DNA of 64,000 nt from Anniella stebbinsi (GCA_029215795.1 JARDYH010000004.1:205200017-205264016); one strand, 5' to 3'; counted from the first letter of the stretch, positions 30,950-42,050 are shown. The notes: generated from the letters alone by a model not told the origin. Made by a program: numbers and translations.

Positions 30950-31165
30950 ATGCCCAAGAGTAGAGGAAGATCTTAACATGGCACCAAAAATATAACTATG
31001 TTGGTGCCTCACTGAAGAGATCATTCCATAATTGGGGGGCCACCATTGACAAGGCCCTTTTCCTTGTTGCCACCTTTTGAGCCTCCCTCAGAGGAGGCAC
31101 CCAGAAGAGGGCCTTAGATAATGAGTGTAATATATGGGTAGCACTTGAGGTTTGTCAGGTGGCAA
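30950..31165 (-). mobile_element. L2 fragment, type A
   Basis: GCACCAAAAATATAACTATG TTGG, ATTCCATAATTGGGGGGCCA CC and AGAGGAGGCACCCAGAAGAG G align with 8125-8265 on the same strand. Confidence 0.75.
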
Positions 31166-31167
31166 TA

Positions 31168-31313
31168 TCTAAGGCAGTGGTGGAAAATGTATGGCCCTCC
31201 AAATGTTATTGGACTGCAACTCCCATTGGCCCCAGCTAGCATGGCCAATGGTGACAGATGATCGGTCACAGTCCAACCACATCTGGAGGACCACACATTC
31301 CCCATCCCTGATC
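31168..31313. mobile_element. Palindromic MITE, 'aactcccat' family
   Basis: TGGCCCTCCAAATGTTATTG GACTGCAACTCCCATTGG pairs with CACAGTCCAACCACATCTGG AGGACC. Adjoins the L2 fragment. Confidence 0.72.
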
Positions 31314-31377
31314 TAAGGCTCTGGTGCTGCCTTCTACTTTCTCAGTTTACTGAAAAGTTGGGCTGATGTTCCAGTAG

Positions 31378-31565
31378 GAAGATAGGAAATGGCCTTATAC
31401 TGAATCAGACCATTGTTCCATCTAGCTCAGTATTGTTGACACTGATTGGCAGAAGCTCTCCAGGGTTTCGGGCAAGAATTTAGCTGGAGACAACTCTACC
31501 TGGAGATAGTGAGGAGACCTTCTGCATGCTATGGTACCATCCTCTCAACCATTGCCCTATGCCAT
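31378..31565 (-). mobile_element. tRNA-Ala-like SINE, decayed
   Basis: Plus-strand text reads CTTATACTGAATCAGACCAT TG, CATCTAGCTCAGTATTG, CTCTCCAGGGTTTCGGGCAA and GAGACCTTCTGCATGC. This is the reverse complement of a common SINE whose head resembles tRNA-Ala (head best seen at 54797-54896). Confidence 0.6.
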
Positions 31566-32240
31566 TTAGAGTGTCCAGACTCCACTTCCAGCCTCACCAC
31601 TGTGATCACTAGAATAGCAACGCTTCTGCCAAAGAGGCTGCCTTGGCGACATTGATAGGAATCTAGTTTTTATCTATTTCCTTGCAGCTTAGCTCCCCCC
31701 CAGCCCCAGCAATCTGATACATACAAGTCCTGCAAAGTCAGCTATGAGTCATTCAGTGCAAAAGCTCCATTTTGGAGCCCACTCCCTCCTTTTGGGGCTA
31801 TGGAACGAAGCTATTTGGAGAAAGGCAACGTTCAAGGGAAATGAGATATTGGAGCCGGCACCCTGCGGTTAAGAAGCTCCTTGCCAATCCATTGCTTAAC
31901 AATGTTCATGGAGAGTGTACTATTTACATAAAGTGGTCAATTAGGGATGAAATAAACACATCTGAAAGAAGCTAAACAATGGCTTTTTCAGTGATTAGCT
32001 GCAAAATCAGTTTGCATAAAGAAAATGCTATCTGATTTCTGATGGTACCATACTTTCTCCAAAGCGCGGGATTATGCTCCAGCAGGGTCCCTCCAGTAGC
32101 AAAGCCTGGAGCATGTTTGAAGTTGCAGAGATCTCAATGGTGTCTCTGTGGAGGTCACAGAAATTTGCAACGGAATCAAATGACTTTGGATTTCTACGAC
32201 TCTGAGCCACAGGTTCTGCAGTGGATCGGCTTTTCATAGT
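31566..32240. other. Unassigned sequence
   Basis: No gene or repeat recognised. Confidence 0.35.
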
Positions 32241-32244
32241 CACA

Positions 32245-32556
32245 TGGATTCTGCAGATTTGCAGATGGGTTCTTTTATTTAAAAAAAAATCTGGAATTCT
32301 GTGCAAATTTAGTTGTAGAAAAATATGTAGAATAAAAAACATTGCCTGAAAACACACATTTCCTCCATAGGCTAAAGGAGGAAACTGCATGTGCTGGGGA
32401 GGGGGGGCTTCGGTATTTTTGCAGATATGAATTTGTGCAAATTTGGGAAATTGGAAAAAAATCACATTTCTTCAATGAGCAGATGATGGACTGAAAGCCA
32501 CTTGGCAATCCATGAATTGCAAACAGAACAGGTTCTAGAAATTCCATCCATCCCTA
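32245..32556. mobile_element. AT-rich foldback fragment ending CATCCCTA
   Basis: CTGTGCAAATTTAGTTGTAG (about 32299) and TTTGTGCAAATTTGGGAAAT (about 32431) are related to 41757-41900. The right end CCATCCATCCCTA matches the TAGGGATG-type terminus. The left terminus is not identified. Confidence 0.4.
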
Positions 32557-32615
32557 GGTTCCTCATCTGTGAATAGTTTTAGTTCCACATCCCCTCATCT
32601 GGAGGCACGGCCGAA

Positions 32616-32852
32616 AGAGAGCCAGTGTGGTGTAGTGGCTAAAGTGTTGGACTAGGAGTCCCCTCTTGGCCATAGAAACCGCTGGGTGACTTTGGGCCAG
32701 TCACTGACTCTCAGCCCACCCTACCTCACAGGGTTGTTGTTGTGAGGATATAATGGAGAGGAGGAAGAGCATCTAAGCTACTTTGGGTTTCTTTCAAAAG
32801 GGAAAAAGATGGGATATAAATGCAATAATAAATAAAATAAAATAAAAATAAA
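32616..32852 (+). mobile_element. Sauria SINE (tRNA-derived)
   Basis: GAGCCAGTGTGGTGTAGTGG CTAAAGTG is the tRNA-like head with the A box. It is followed by GCTGGGTGACTTTGGGCCAG TCACTG, CCACCCTACCTCACAGGGTT GTTGTTGTGAGGAT and the tail GATGGGATATAAATGCAATA ATAAATAAAATAAAATAAAA. This SINE is characteristic of squamates and is the best organism marker in the window. The B box is decayed. Confidence 0.92.
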
Positions 32853-33380
32853 TTGTTTTCCATATGGTAAACCCAGAAGAATACTTTATTGCGATCACTC
32901 ATCTTACCTTGTGTCTGGGCAAATCAAGATTACACATGTTGGCTTGGAAGTAAGTCCCATGTAGTTCAATGAGGATTACACATAGCCCTGCAGCTTAAAT
33001 TTCTTTTCCACCTGTGGATCTAATGGGTATACCCAAACATTAATTATAATTATTGTTATAATGTAATTATATAATTATAGCCAAACAACCTTGGTTTCAT
33101 CTTGGAGTAAACAATGGATACATTGCTGCAGAGTCACAAGGCATTTCAATGCTGTCAGAGCAAATGTCCTTAAAATGGGAGCAAGCAATTCTGCAGACCT
33201 GACTTCAGGAAGTTTTAGAATTCCAATGGGACAGCAAAGCTCATTTCCAGTGCAATCTTGCTATGCAGAAAATGTCTAATGAGACTATGTGACGGCAACC
33301 ATCAGCATTTGAAACACAGATAAAAATGATTGTGAGATAGATATGAATGCTGTGAGCTCAAAGCTGCAGTCTTAAGTTTA
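32853..33380. other. Unassigned sequence
   Basis: GGCTTGGAAGTAAGTCCCAT (about 32941) resembles the MITE family at 45902-46023. No gene recognised. Confidence 0.35.
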
Positions 33381-33440
33381 CTTAGGGTGCAATCCTAGGC
33401 ATGTTTAAACAGAAAAAAATCCTACAAGTCCCAGCATTCA
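33381..33440. mobile_element. Single arm of the 'gggtgcaatcctatgcatg' MITE
   Basis: TTAGGGTGCAATCCTAGGCA TGTTTAAACAGAAAAAAATC CTACAAGTCCCAGCATTC matches one arm of the family also seen at 41092 and 58372. Confidence 0.6.
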
Positions 33441-33732
33441 CAGTCAAATGTGCAATGGCCAAGCAGCTGCCCATGGGGAACCCACAAGTAGGTTATGTGG
33501 AGCACTGTCTCCCCACCCACCAAGGTCAGGGTCACCTCTGGACCCACCCCAGAGCTGAATGTGTGTGGCTTCCCCTTTCAGACCTTCTGCCCAACCCATG
33601 AACTTCTGAGGGTGGAGCCAGAAGGGATGGCAGCTAATGTGGTGAGACTAGCATGGACAGCCCCCCCTTTTCTCCCATGCCTTCTTTGGACATGTGCAGA
33701 GGAGGGTGATTTCTGAAGAGGGCTTTAAACAG
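33441..33732. other. Unassigned sequence
   Basis: No gene or repeat recognised. Confidence 0.3.
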
Positions 33733-34163
33733 TAGAGATGGGCAAAATGGGAAGTGCTTGCCTCAGCGCTGCTGCTACCCGCCCCCATGAGCCGGGCTTC
33801 ACGAGCATCTGCCAATTGCTTGTGAGGCTTTTGCAAGCGGTCAGCAGCTGCCTGCAGGTGCTCCCAGAAATATGTTAATAGGGACTTTAAGGCCCCATTG
33901 GCACAGAATGGTGGTGGGAAACCCATGATTTCCCCCTTTTGCGCTTTTCCCCCTTTTGCACCAGTGGTGGCCACCATTAACATGGGAGGGGGAAATGCGC
34001 ATTTCCAGCAACGGCTGCAGGCTGCTGCCGAGCACTTGCCGAGGCCTCGTGAGCACTCACCAGAGGTCCATGCTCAGTGCTGGTGCTCCTGACTGGGTCT
34101 GTGAAGGCCAGACGTGGGGGGTCCGCTGCCCTCATAGACCCAGTCAGGCACTTGCGACACTCT
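33733..34163. mobile_element. Palindromic hAT-like element TAGAGATGGGC
   Basis: The left end is TAGAGATGGGCAAAATGGG. AAACAG lies immediately before it (33727-33732) and after the right end (34164-34169). GC-rich arms show an internal palindrome CCTGACTGGGTCTGTGA / TCATAGACCCAGTCAGG at 34091-34148. Termini are partly degraded. Confidence 0.55.
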
Positions 34164-34169
34164 AAACAG

Positions 34170-35268
34170 CTGGCATTACTATCCACATGGGAATGGTTTA
34201 AAGAAAATCAGTGATGATTTTCAAGCATCCTTTTCCAGACAGAAATATATTCGAGCTAAAAATAGTCTATTTTGGGCTTATGGGCTTCTTAGACTGTAGG
34301 TAATGACTTGAAAATAGCGAGTGAGGGGGTGGCATGAATCAGGAAACAGCACTTTATATTCAGGCTGAGTTTGACGGTGTTAAGTGCAGTGTATATGCAT
34401 CTAACCTTCAAATCCCCATTCACATGCTTAACAATGGTAGCTATATTATTTCGTTATTTGTGACATTTGGCGAGTATTTCCCTCACCACCCACGGCCTAT
34501 TCCATTTGCCAAACATTTTTTTAAAAAAGTCCAATGCATGGATGAGAGGATTTCTGCCATGTTGTTCTTTTATTTGGTTTACTCTGCTCTGGATTCTACC
34601 CTGCCTGAATTCTCATTTAATTAGAAGAGTTTCCACAATCTGTTTCAAAACTGCTGAGTAAAGGCATTTGGTTTGGTTTGGTTGTTGGTAAAAGTCTTTT
34701 TAATAATCACCACCACAACAAGAGGAGGAACAACAACTCCTCACTCTGTCTCTGGGCACTCTGCAGGCAGCAGTTTTGGAAAATCTGCAAGGGAAGAAGC
34801 CCTGGTTAACCTCTAGGGAGCTTTTAAGAAAGCTCAAGCAGCCAGAGAGGCTGCAAGGACAGAACAGGATAAAAATGGTAAAATAAAGAGCACACACACA
34901 CACATGCACACACAAACCCCTCATCCACCTCTTGAAGACCTGCATACTGAGAAATTTCTCCAAATTTTTCAACATCCATGCAAAAGAGGCAGAAAAATGA
35001 CAAAAGAATGGCTGCCTCTTTTATAAAGAAACAAAGAGGTTGTGAAAGGTGGGTGAGGGTGGGGGTGGGTGTGGGGTTCAGCTCAGCTCAGCATACACAC
35101 ACATGCACACACACAGATTTATAGTATACTTGTCAACTTTTAGACCAGGGCACATGCTGCCCCTATCCATATACCTTATTTTTAAAAAATATATATATAC
35201 TCACCAAAAATGGTGTCCATCGCAGATATGGAGCACCCAAAGGGTTAAATTAATCTTGGAAACAAGTT
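34170..35268. other. Unassigned sequence
   Basis: Includes (CA)n at 34890-34914 and CACACACATGCACACACACA at 35095-35116. No gene or repeat family recognised. Confidence 0.35.
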
Positions 35269-35269
35269 A

Positions 35270-35985
35270 AATTTAACCCTTGTAGCACTACAGAAAGGTT
35301 TACCACCAAATAACCTAACCACAGTAATACACGCACTGGTAACTTCCCAATTAGACTACTGCAATGCACTCTACGTAGGGCTGCCCTTGAAGACGACTCT
35401 GAAGTTGCAGCTAGTGCAAAATGCAGCAGCCAGACTGCTGACTGGAGAATCTCATAGAGACCATATAACACTGGTCTTAAAGGAATTGCAATGGCTGCCA
35501 ATATGTTTCCGGTCAGAATTCAAGGTATTGGTAATGACGTTGAAAGTCCTAAACAGCTTGGGACTTCGATACTTGAGGGAGCGTCTCTCCCTGTATCTGC
35601 CTGCCCGAGACCTGTCAGAGGAGCCCTTCTCCGTGCCCCATCAGTGTGAGATATATGCTATGGTGGGACATGGGAGAGGGCTTTCTCTGTTGTGGCGCCC
35701 CGGCTGTTGAATGCCCTTCCCTGGGGGCTCGATGGTGCCAGCACTGGCTTCATTTTGGCGCCAGATTAAGACACAGCTTTTAAACAAAGCCTGTGATGGC
35801 CTGCACACTGTCTTATTTTATTTGAATTTTACTGTTTTAAAATTTCATATTGTTTTTAACATATGAATGGTTTAATTTATTTTAGAACTGTATATTTATT
35901 GTTCTATTTTATATGTATGATTATATGTAACCTATTTCTCTTCCACCATTTTGTAACTGATAGAAGAAAACCTACATGTTTTCCT
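35270..35985 (+). mobile_element. L2 LINE, 5'-truncated, divergent subfamily
   Basis: Reads ALVTSQLDYCNALYVGLPLK and, in frame 35387-35710, KLQLVQNAAARLLTGESHRD, LKELQWLPICFRSEFKVLVM and RYLRERLSLYLPARDLS, the L2 ORF2 C-terminus. Downstream, TTAAAATTTCATATTGTTTT TAAC and GTAACCTATTTCTCTTCCAC are 3' UTR. No simple-repeat tail is visible. Confidence 0.85.
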
Positions 35986-36020
35986 CTAAGCTCCAAAACA
36001 CAATCAATTCCCAGACACAG

Positions 36021-36127
36021 AGCCTATCTACACTACTGATTTAAAACAGTTTATAACAGATTAAAACCGGTTAATAACCGGTTTAAAACTGTTATAAACC
36101 ATTTTAAAGCAGGAGTGTAGATAGGCT
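36021..36127. mobile_element. AGCCTATCTACAC palindromic MITE
   Basis: Perfect 14-bp inverted ends AGCCTATCTACACT and AGTGTAGATAGGCT enclose a palindrome with AAACAGTTTATAACAG / CTGTTATAAACCATTTT and ACCGGTTAATAACCGGT. Only 107 bp, close to a minimal element. Confidence 0.85.
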
Positions 36128-36633
36128 GATAGTTGCATCATTTCCTATGGTCCTTAGGTATCGCCTTTCTGAAGCCACCTAAAGGCTGCTGTCCCCTCAA
36201 ACTGCAGAGTTCTTTTAAGAAGCAAAGAGCCAGGAAGCAGGGAGGAGCCAGTTGTGGTCCAGCATCAGATGTGTTCCATTGACAAATTTAAAATGGCAGT
36301 TGCCTAGAAAGTGTGATGATTTCTATTTCCTTCCTTCTAGGCACAGATGGACCTGTGAAAAAGAAGCACACCATTCCAAAAGTACCTATGATGTGTTAAT
36401 TGGAGAGAGTAAGAAAACATGGACTTATAGACATGCAAGGTGGCTTCAACTGAGCCGGGGCCCATTGCAGCCTTAGTGTCCAAACCAGAAGTAAAATGAA
36501 TTTTCCTCCCAAATTTCTGCACTGCAAATTGTGATGGTGAATAATCTCCGGATGTTCTATTTGTGCGGATGTTTTCCGAATAATTAATATTCGCTGTGTC
36601 GCTATTTGACATCCAAAGATTTTTCAGCAGCTG
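36128..36633. other. Unassigned sequence
   Basis: No gene or repeat recognised. CpG-containing TCCGGATGTTCTATTTGTGC GG near 36548. Confidence 0.3.
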
Positions 36634-36812
36634 TCAACATTTGACAGTATCTGACAGCTGGCATAGAGCAGCAGTCAACACTTGACAGTATCTGACAAGT
36701 AGCAGTGAGTATTTGACAATATTTGACAGGTGACACATAGTAACAGTCAGTATTTGACTGAACCTGACAATTGGCTTGCAGTAGGAGTCTGTATTTGGCT
36801 GCTCACTTGAAA
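36634..36812. repeat. Decayed 41-bp tandem repeat with TTTGACA motifs
   Basis: Units begin near 36634, 36675, 36706, 36747 and 36788 (spacings 41, 31, 41, 41). Each carries TTTGAC(A) followed by (T/C)TGACA. One unit has lost about 10 bp. Confidence 0.7.
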
Positions 36813-36934
36813 CAGAACATGGTAAATTTTATATTCACTGGCATTCACTCATCCAACTATCCCAAATAGGCATTTTTTAAAATTTTTGATGTCCAATGAC
36901 AACAGTGAGAGCCATAACCATGTTTAGTTTAGAG

Positions 36935-37118
36935 TGTTCAATAGGACTGGCGAGATCCAACATCAAGTTTTCACTCAGCCATGAAGCTCCCTGGGTGATT
37001 TTGGTAACCTAGCCTACTTCATAGGGTTGTTGGGAGGAAAACATGGTTGGAAGGAAAAATTGGTATGCTACCCTGAGATCCATCGGGAAAGGTTGGATAT
37101 ACATGCAATTAATAATAA
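36935..37118 (+). mobile_element. Sauria-type SINE, decayed
   Basis: CACTCAGCCATGAAGCTCCC TGGGTGATTTTGG, CCTAGCCTACTTCATAGGGT TGTTGGGAGGA and GGTTGGATATACATGCAATT follow the Sauria SINE order. The tRNA head is barely recognisable. Confidence 0.7.
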
Positions 37119-37479
37119 CAAAACATGGTCATTTATGTGGGGTATAGTTTGAACCTGTGGGGTCCTATGATGCATTTGGGAGACCTGAGAAATGTGACTT
37201 TGGGGTTGAGTCCAGAAAGCTCAACTCGCCCCCCTCCCCGCCCCGCCATGCTGTCATTTCTACAGAAATTATCACATGAATACGATTATTTACTGGTGCA
37301 ATTATACATATCCTGATTCTAAACTTTGGCTAGGATCCAACTTTAAGCACACTCTGCTGCTTGGGTATGCCCCTTTGGCTGGGGTGGAAAACCTCATTCA
37401 GCCTGAGGACTAATTTTGATTTTGGAAAAGCTCTTGGGGGCCACATTCCAGTAATGGGTGGTGTTGAGCATCAAACCGT

Positions 37480-38045
37480 CCGGCATCTTTGGTCTCAAAC
37501 AAAGAAGTTGATCTCTTAGTAAATAGCCTTTATTATGTGAATCAATCAGATTATCAGTGCTCTAGTTACAGGCTTCTACAGCCTCCAGCAGCTGATAGCT
37601 AAGATCTATAATTAGCTTTTGCATAATACTACCTCAACTACCCAAAGATCTGCTTGATGGATGCACTATTGCTATGAAAGTTGCAACAAAATTGGTGCCA
37701 GCCAGCAGTACAATACCTGCGTGGTTCTTCTAGTCCCATCCTCAGGGAGGGTTTTCCTCAAGGGACTTCTTTTGATGAACCAACTTTGTAGAGCATCTTA
37801 CTTTCCAAAGTTGCTCCTCCCTCTCGACCCGACATCTGATTCCAGTGTCTGTCACTCCCAAGTCTTCCCTCCCCATAAGATCTTATATTCCCACAGATGG
37901 AGAAGTTTCGGCTTGGTTTTGAACCACCTGATTAATTGGCATCTGGATAGATTCTTCTCTTCCCCTTTCTCCCTGCTGTATCTTCTGAAACTTTGGTAAC
38001 TTCCCCGCAGCTTTGCTCTCTTCCTCACCAGTCTCTGAGTCAGTT
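37480..38045 (-). mobile_element. Possible solo LTR
   Basis: The minus strand has CATAATAAAGGCTATTTACT AAGAGATCAAC, a typical LTR poly(A) signal context, preceded by pyrimidine-rich blocks. No paired LTR, PBS or target duplication could be defined. The frame 37661-37999 plus is not supported as a gene. Confidence 0.35.
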
Positions 38046-38061
38046 CCCACGTTCTCGTGAG

Positions 38062-38300
38062 ATGCTTATCATAGAATCATAGAATAGTAGAGTTGGAAGG
38101 GGACTATAAGGCCATCGAGTCCAACCCCCTGCTCAATGCAGGAATCTACCTTAAAGCATCCTTGACAGATGGTTGTCCAGCTGCCTCTTGAATGCCTCTA
38201 ATGTGGGAGAGCCTACCACCTCCCTAGGTAATTGGTTCCATTCGTATTGCTTTAACAGTCAGGAAGCTTTTCCTGATGTCCAGCCGGACTCTGGCTTCTG
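38062..38300 (-). mobile_element. CR1 LINE 3' end
   Basis: ATCATAGAATCATAGAATAG TAGAGTTGGAAGG at the left is the reversed CR1 tail. Text continues ATCGAGTCCAACCCCCTGCT CAATGCAGGA. The minus strand encodes LPREVVGSPTLEAFKRQLDN, the end of CR1 ORF2. Confidence 0.92.
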
Positions 38301-39481
38301 CAGAGGAGCTCAGCCCAATCCTTATAGGTGGGACCAATGGCAAAAGGTGTACCATTTTTTTAAAACAAACAAACAAATCCTGGCACATTTTCACTTAAAT
38401 ATGTTACTATCAGCAACTAAGGGGAGGCATATCTACCTTTTAAAATGGGATAAAAGTGCACAGAAGCTGGGAAAATACTAAATGATTGGAAGTTGGGAGG
38501 GGGGGAAGAGGGGTTGCTATATTGGGAACCCCAGAAGCTGGTTTAGAACTTCAGGAGGGCTAGAAGTTCCCCACCCTCTAATATTGGGGGATGGGACAGT
38601 TGCTTGGAACCTCAGCAGCAACTCTGCAATGGGGGTGCAGGCAAGAAATCAGTGAAACACCCATTAAAGTAACGTGTTTAGTATCAAGATGCGAGGAATT
38701 CAAAACCCAAATGGTATGTTGCATTAATTTATACGATAACATTACATTATATTGAGACACTGTAAAAGCAAAGCCTTCTGCAGCATTTACAGCCAGCTTT
38801 TAAAAAGATAGTTCTCGCTGAAGCCTGAGCATAAAGGAAAATGAGGCATAATTGTAAGTGTGAGAAGTAATTTTAAATGCAGATTTGCCAGTGAAGGCAT
38901 AAAAGCTAATTGTCATTTCCCCTCTTGCCAGCCATTTCAAAAGCCCCTGTGCACTTCCGTCCTCCCCTGGGGAATGCCAGACCATGGCTGCAGTGCCAGT
39001 CACAGACCTTTCCTGTGAAATACAGATGACCTGCATTCCTTTCTGTCAAGACCAAAAGGCTAACCCTGCGAGGCAGAACAATACAATTGGGCGATATATT
39101 TCAAATGAGCTATTCAAGCCCACAAACGGTGGGCCTGCCCCAACATACAGAAACCGCAACTGCACACTAGGAAGGGCACTTTAATAAGCTTTTACAGCAC
39201 TTTGTTCTTTCATTTGCTTCTATCGCATTCTTCTCCCACTGACATTCAGAGGGACCTACGCTGAGTTATCTCCAGGCTAGACTACGTGTTAGGTTTGGTG
39301 AAGCTGCCAGATTTCATAATTAGTTGGCTCGTTGGTCGAAATTCTCCCGTTCGTCATGATCACCTTTGTAGCAAGCCTGGATCGATGTATTATGAATTCG
39401 CTGTTAGGTTTGGAATTGATTGTGAGCTGTGGAACATGTGGAGTAAAGAAGTACATAGATCTCCCTGTTAAATTTTCAGCA
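38301..39481. other. Unique sequence, candidate conserved block at 38780-39180
   Basis: No repeat recognised. 38780-39180 is AT-rich without transposon texture (CTTGCCAGCCATTTCAAAAG, GGCATAATTGTAAGTGTGAG). Open frames lack domains. Confidence 0.3.
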
Positions 39482-39590
39482 GTGGAGGCTGGTGGCTTCA
39501 GTGTCAGTGGAGAGGTTGAATCTGCTTTGGATTTCAGTCAGAACTCTACAAGAGCTATCCAAGGTGCATTCACCACCCCATTGACATTGC
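39482..39590. mobile_element. Arm of the CAGTGGAGGCTGGTGGC family
   Basis: CAGTGGAGGCTGGTGGCTTC at the left and CAGAACTCTACAAGAGCTAT CCAAGGTGC match the left arm of 16287-17377. The second arm is missing. Confidence 0.72.
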
Positions 39591-40028
39591 AGCGAATAGC
39601 CTCTGCTGATTGTCAGTCATCTTACTACCTAGACTCCCACCCCCAATGTACTTGATGTAGTTTCATTAGCTACTTCCCTCATTGTCATAGTTGCCACAGC
39701 TCTGGCTCGGAGAAGAGGTCTGTGGGTCCATGTTCATACCAGCAATTGGGATGGTGAGTAAATGTCACATGACTTCATCATGCAGGCAGGCCATGTGAAA
39801 GCAACCATTCAGAAAAGGAGACCATGTGATGCAAGATGTCATGCCGCACTACACGATTCCAAATTACAGCTCCCAAGATGTACCTATATGTTGTGCATGT
39901 GCAAGAACCTGCATACACGGAATGAGATTTCAGATCAAAGGATAAAATCCTCATCCAAGTTCACCTGGATGATGAATTCACTTGGTGGAAATTCACCCAT
40001 CACTAGTTATGTTGGAGTCCTTGGGGTG
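39591..40028. other. Unassigned sequence
   Basis: No gene or repeat recognised. Confidence 0.3.
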
Positions 40029-40196
40029 TAGGGTGACCATATGGAAAGGAGGACAGGGCTCCTGTATCTTTAACAGTTGCATAGAAAAGGGAATTTCAGC
40101 AGGTGTCCTTTGTATGAAAGCAGCACCTGGTGGAATTCCCTCTTCATCGCAACAGTTAAAGCTGCAAGAGCCCTGCCCTCTTTTGTATCTGGTCAA
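40029..40196. mobile_element. Monomeric palindrome of the TAGGGTGACC 'aacagttg' family
   Basis: TAGGGTGACCATATGGAAAG GAGGACAGGGCTCCTG pairs with CAAGAGCCCTGCCCTCTTTT GTATCTGGTC, and TTTAACAGTTGCATAGAAAA GGGAATT with AATTCCCTCTTCATCGCAAC AGTTAAA. This is one palindrome of about 165 bp, half of the dimers at 44109, 53074, 55655 and 56194. Confidence 0.85.
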
Positions 40197-41090
40197 GAGG
40201 TTATATCCTGAAATAAAAATAGGGAGAAAATAAGTGGGACCTGCAACATAATGTTGCAGGGTGGAGTGCTTCTTTCAGTGTGTTGCCTCCCCGTAAGTTA
40301 GAGAAATGCTACATTTCATTATTGAGAATCAGAGTTATCACTACAACATGCATTCATATTAATATATGTCCACTGATATGTCAGCATGCTCAGTATACTT
40401 TGCCATGCATGTTCTTGTTATCTCTAATACTGCATGAAAGAAGCCTGATTTTAAAACTCATAAACAGGTTTTGCTCAATTTGAAAACTCCACTTGCGTTC
40501 CAGAACGTTAACTCCATTCTTGGTTAGAAAAAGTATACATTCCAGGCATTCTGACAAGCCCCTGGGATTTGAGGGCGAAGACTGGATAGACAGAGAACAA
40601 ATGAGTAGCATTTTCGTAATAACCAATGGGAACAATCACTTCTACCTGGTATGCCCCATGTACACTAGAACCTTACAAATAACATACAGTAAAAGCCTGA
40701 AATGAACGAATAAACTGGTAGTAACTAAGGGTGAACTGCAATGCCTTGTTCCCAGATCTCGCAGCCCTGTTGGGATAGCAAAAATGAAATTTGCTCATTT
40801 TTCATGGAAGTCGGCAACATTTGCCATCCGGTTCATGGAGGGAGGGTGCTTACTTGTTGTTTTTGCTAAAAAATAATAATAATGGACACACTACAACCAA
40901 TTACATTAAAAAGCGATAATAAAACGTCTGGATATAAACAACAAACACAGCTGTTGCTAGACTTCCTCACGAGCTCCTCTGCAACAGCCCCTGGCAGGCA
41001 CTAACCTGGTATTACCTGGTTGAGGTAATAGGGACAAAAGCAAACACAGCCTCAGTTCAGCCACAGCCTTAGTTCTGGCTAAGGGTTTCT
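40197..41090. other. Unassigned sequence
   Basis: No gene or repeat recognised. Frames at 40390-40705 have no domain. Confidence 0.3.
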
Positions 41091-41091
41091 T

Positions 41092-41125
41092 TTAGGGTGC
41101 AATCCTATGCAAGTTTAGACTAGGG
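41092..41125. mobile_element. Partial arm of the 'gggtgcaatcctatgc' MITE
   Basis: TTAGGGTGCAATCCTATGCA AGTTTAGA, followed by a TAGGGATGTGGG motif of the hAT-end type. Confidence 0.45.
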
Positions 41126-41148
41126 ATGTGGGAGAAATCCTCAATGGA

Positions 41149-41644
41149 ACCCAATGGCTTAGTTCGGATGACACTTTAGGCAATGGAGGGGTTAATAACA
41201 CACTCACTGTGCGTTATGTTTCCAGTACTTGCCACACGACATGTTTCCCCCCCCATCACGTGGCTGAATGTCCCAGCGTCCTGCTGAGCTGCTCCTCCCC
41301 TCCTCAGTCCTCTGGTCATATCCCATGATGCACCGCAAGTTCTGCCGGCTGTATAGGAGCGTCCAGGTTTTTTCCTGCTGCTCCTGCCGGGGAACTCTAT
41401 GACTCAATGGAATAGTACACGGAGAGAGGGGGGTTCCTGACACACAACACTTTAAACAACGGATTTCGGGATAAACAACTGAGCAGCCCATTGTTTTTCC
41501 CTGTTGTTTAAGTGCCTGAAATAGCGTACCATCAGTTGTGTGTGTGTTGTGTGTTGTGTGTTGCCTGCCACACAACACAATAAGCAATACAACTGACAGT
41601 TGATTCCCCCTCCCCCGTTGATTATCATGTCATCTGAACTGAGT
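41149..41644. mobile_element. Foldback element 'cttagttcggatgacac'
   Basis: Left CTTAGTTCGGATGACAC and right ATGTCATCTGAACTGAG are inverted. CAATG occurs at both outer edges. The interior is GT-rich (TGTGTTGTGTGTTGTGTGTT near 41545) and GC-rich. Related to 44711-45025. Frames at 41128-41587 are not supported. Confidence 0.6.
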
Positions 41645-41744
41645 CAATGAATTCCAATTTTAAGTAATCAGACCTGCAGATTGCTCAGTGGACTGGCTCC
41701 TCCCTCGTTGAGTGGATTCCACACCTAATGACTTAAAAAAAAAA

Positions 41745-41923
41745 CACTTCAGGAATTTTGTGCAAATTTCGTTGTAGGAAAATTCACCACCACCACAACC
41801 CCAGCCCAAAATGTGCATTTCTTCATAGGCCAAAGAGTGAAAATGAGCTTTTTGGGGAATTGGCATATTTTTGCATGTGCAAATTTGTGCAAATGCAAAT
41901 ATGCACAAATTCGGGCAGGACCC
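41745..41923. mobile_element. AT-rich foldback fragment
   Basis: TTTTGTGCAAATTTCGTTGT AGG, AATGTGCATTTCTTCATAGG CC and TGTGCAAATTTGTGCAAATG parallel 32299-32450. It is cut by the next MITE. Confidence 0.45.
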
Positions 41924-42050
41924 ACACTACTGCTTTATAACAGTTTATAACGGTTCTGACAACTGTTCAGGGCCAGGACACATTCTATATACCATTTTCA
42001 AACCATTTTCAAAGTGTTTTATCCTGCTTGGTGTAGATCTGGCCTAAGAA
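41924..42050. mobile_element. AGATCTACAC palindromic MITE
   Basis: CACACTACTGCTTTATAACA GTTTATAAC at the left and GTTTTATCCTGCTTGGTGTA GATCTGGCCTA at the right. The right terminus matches the copy starting at 56140. Confidence 0.72.

Noticed and set aside
38173..38481. 102-codon plus-strand frame
   Set aside because: Its first part is antisense to the CR1 3' end at 38062-38300.
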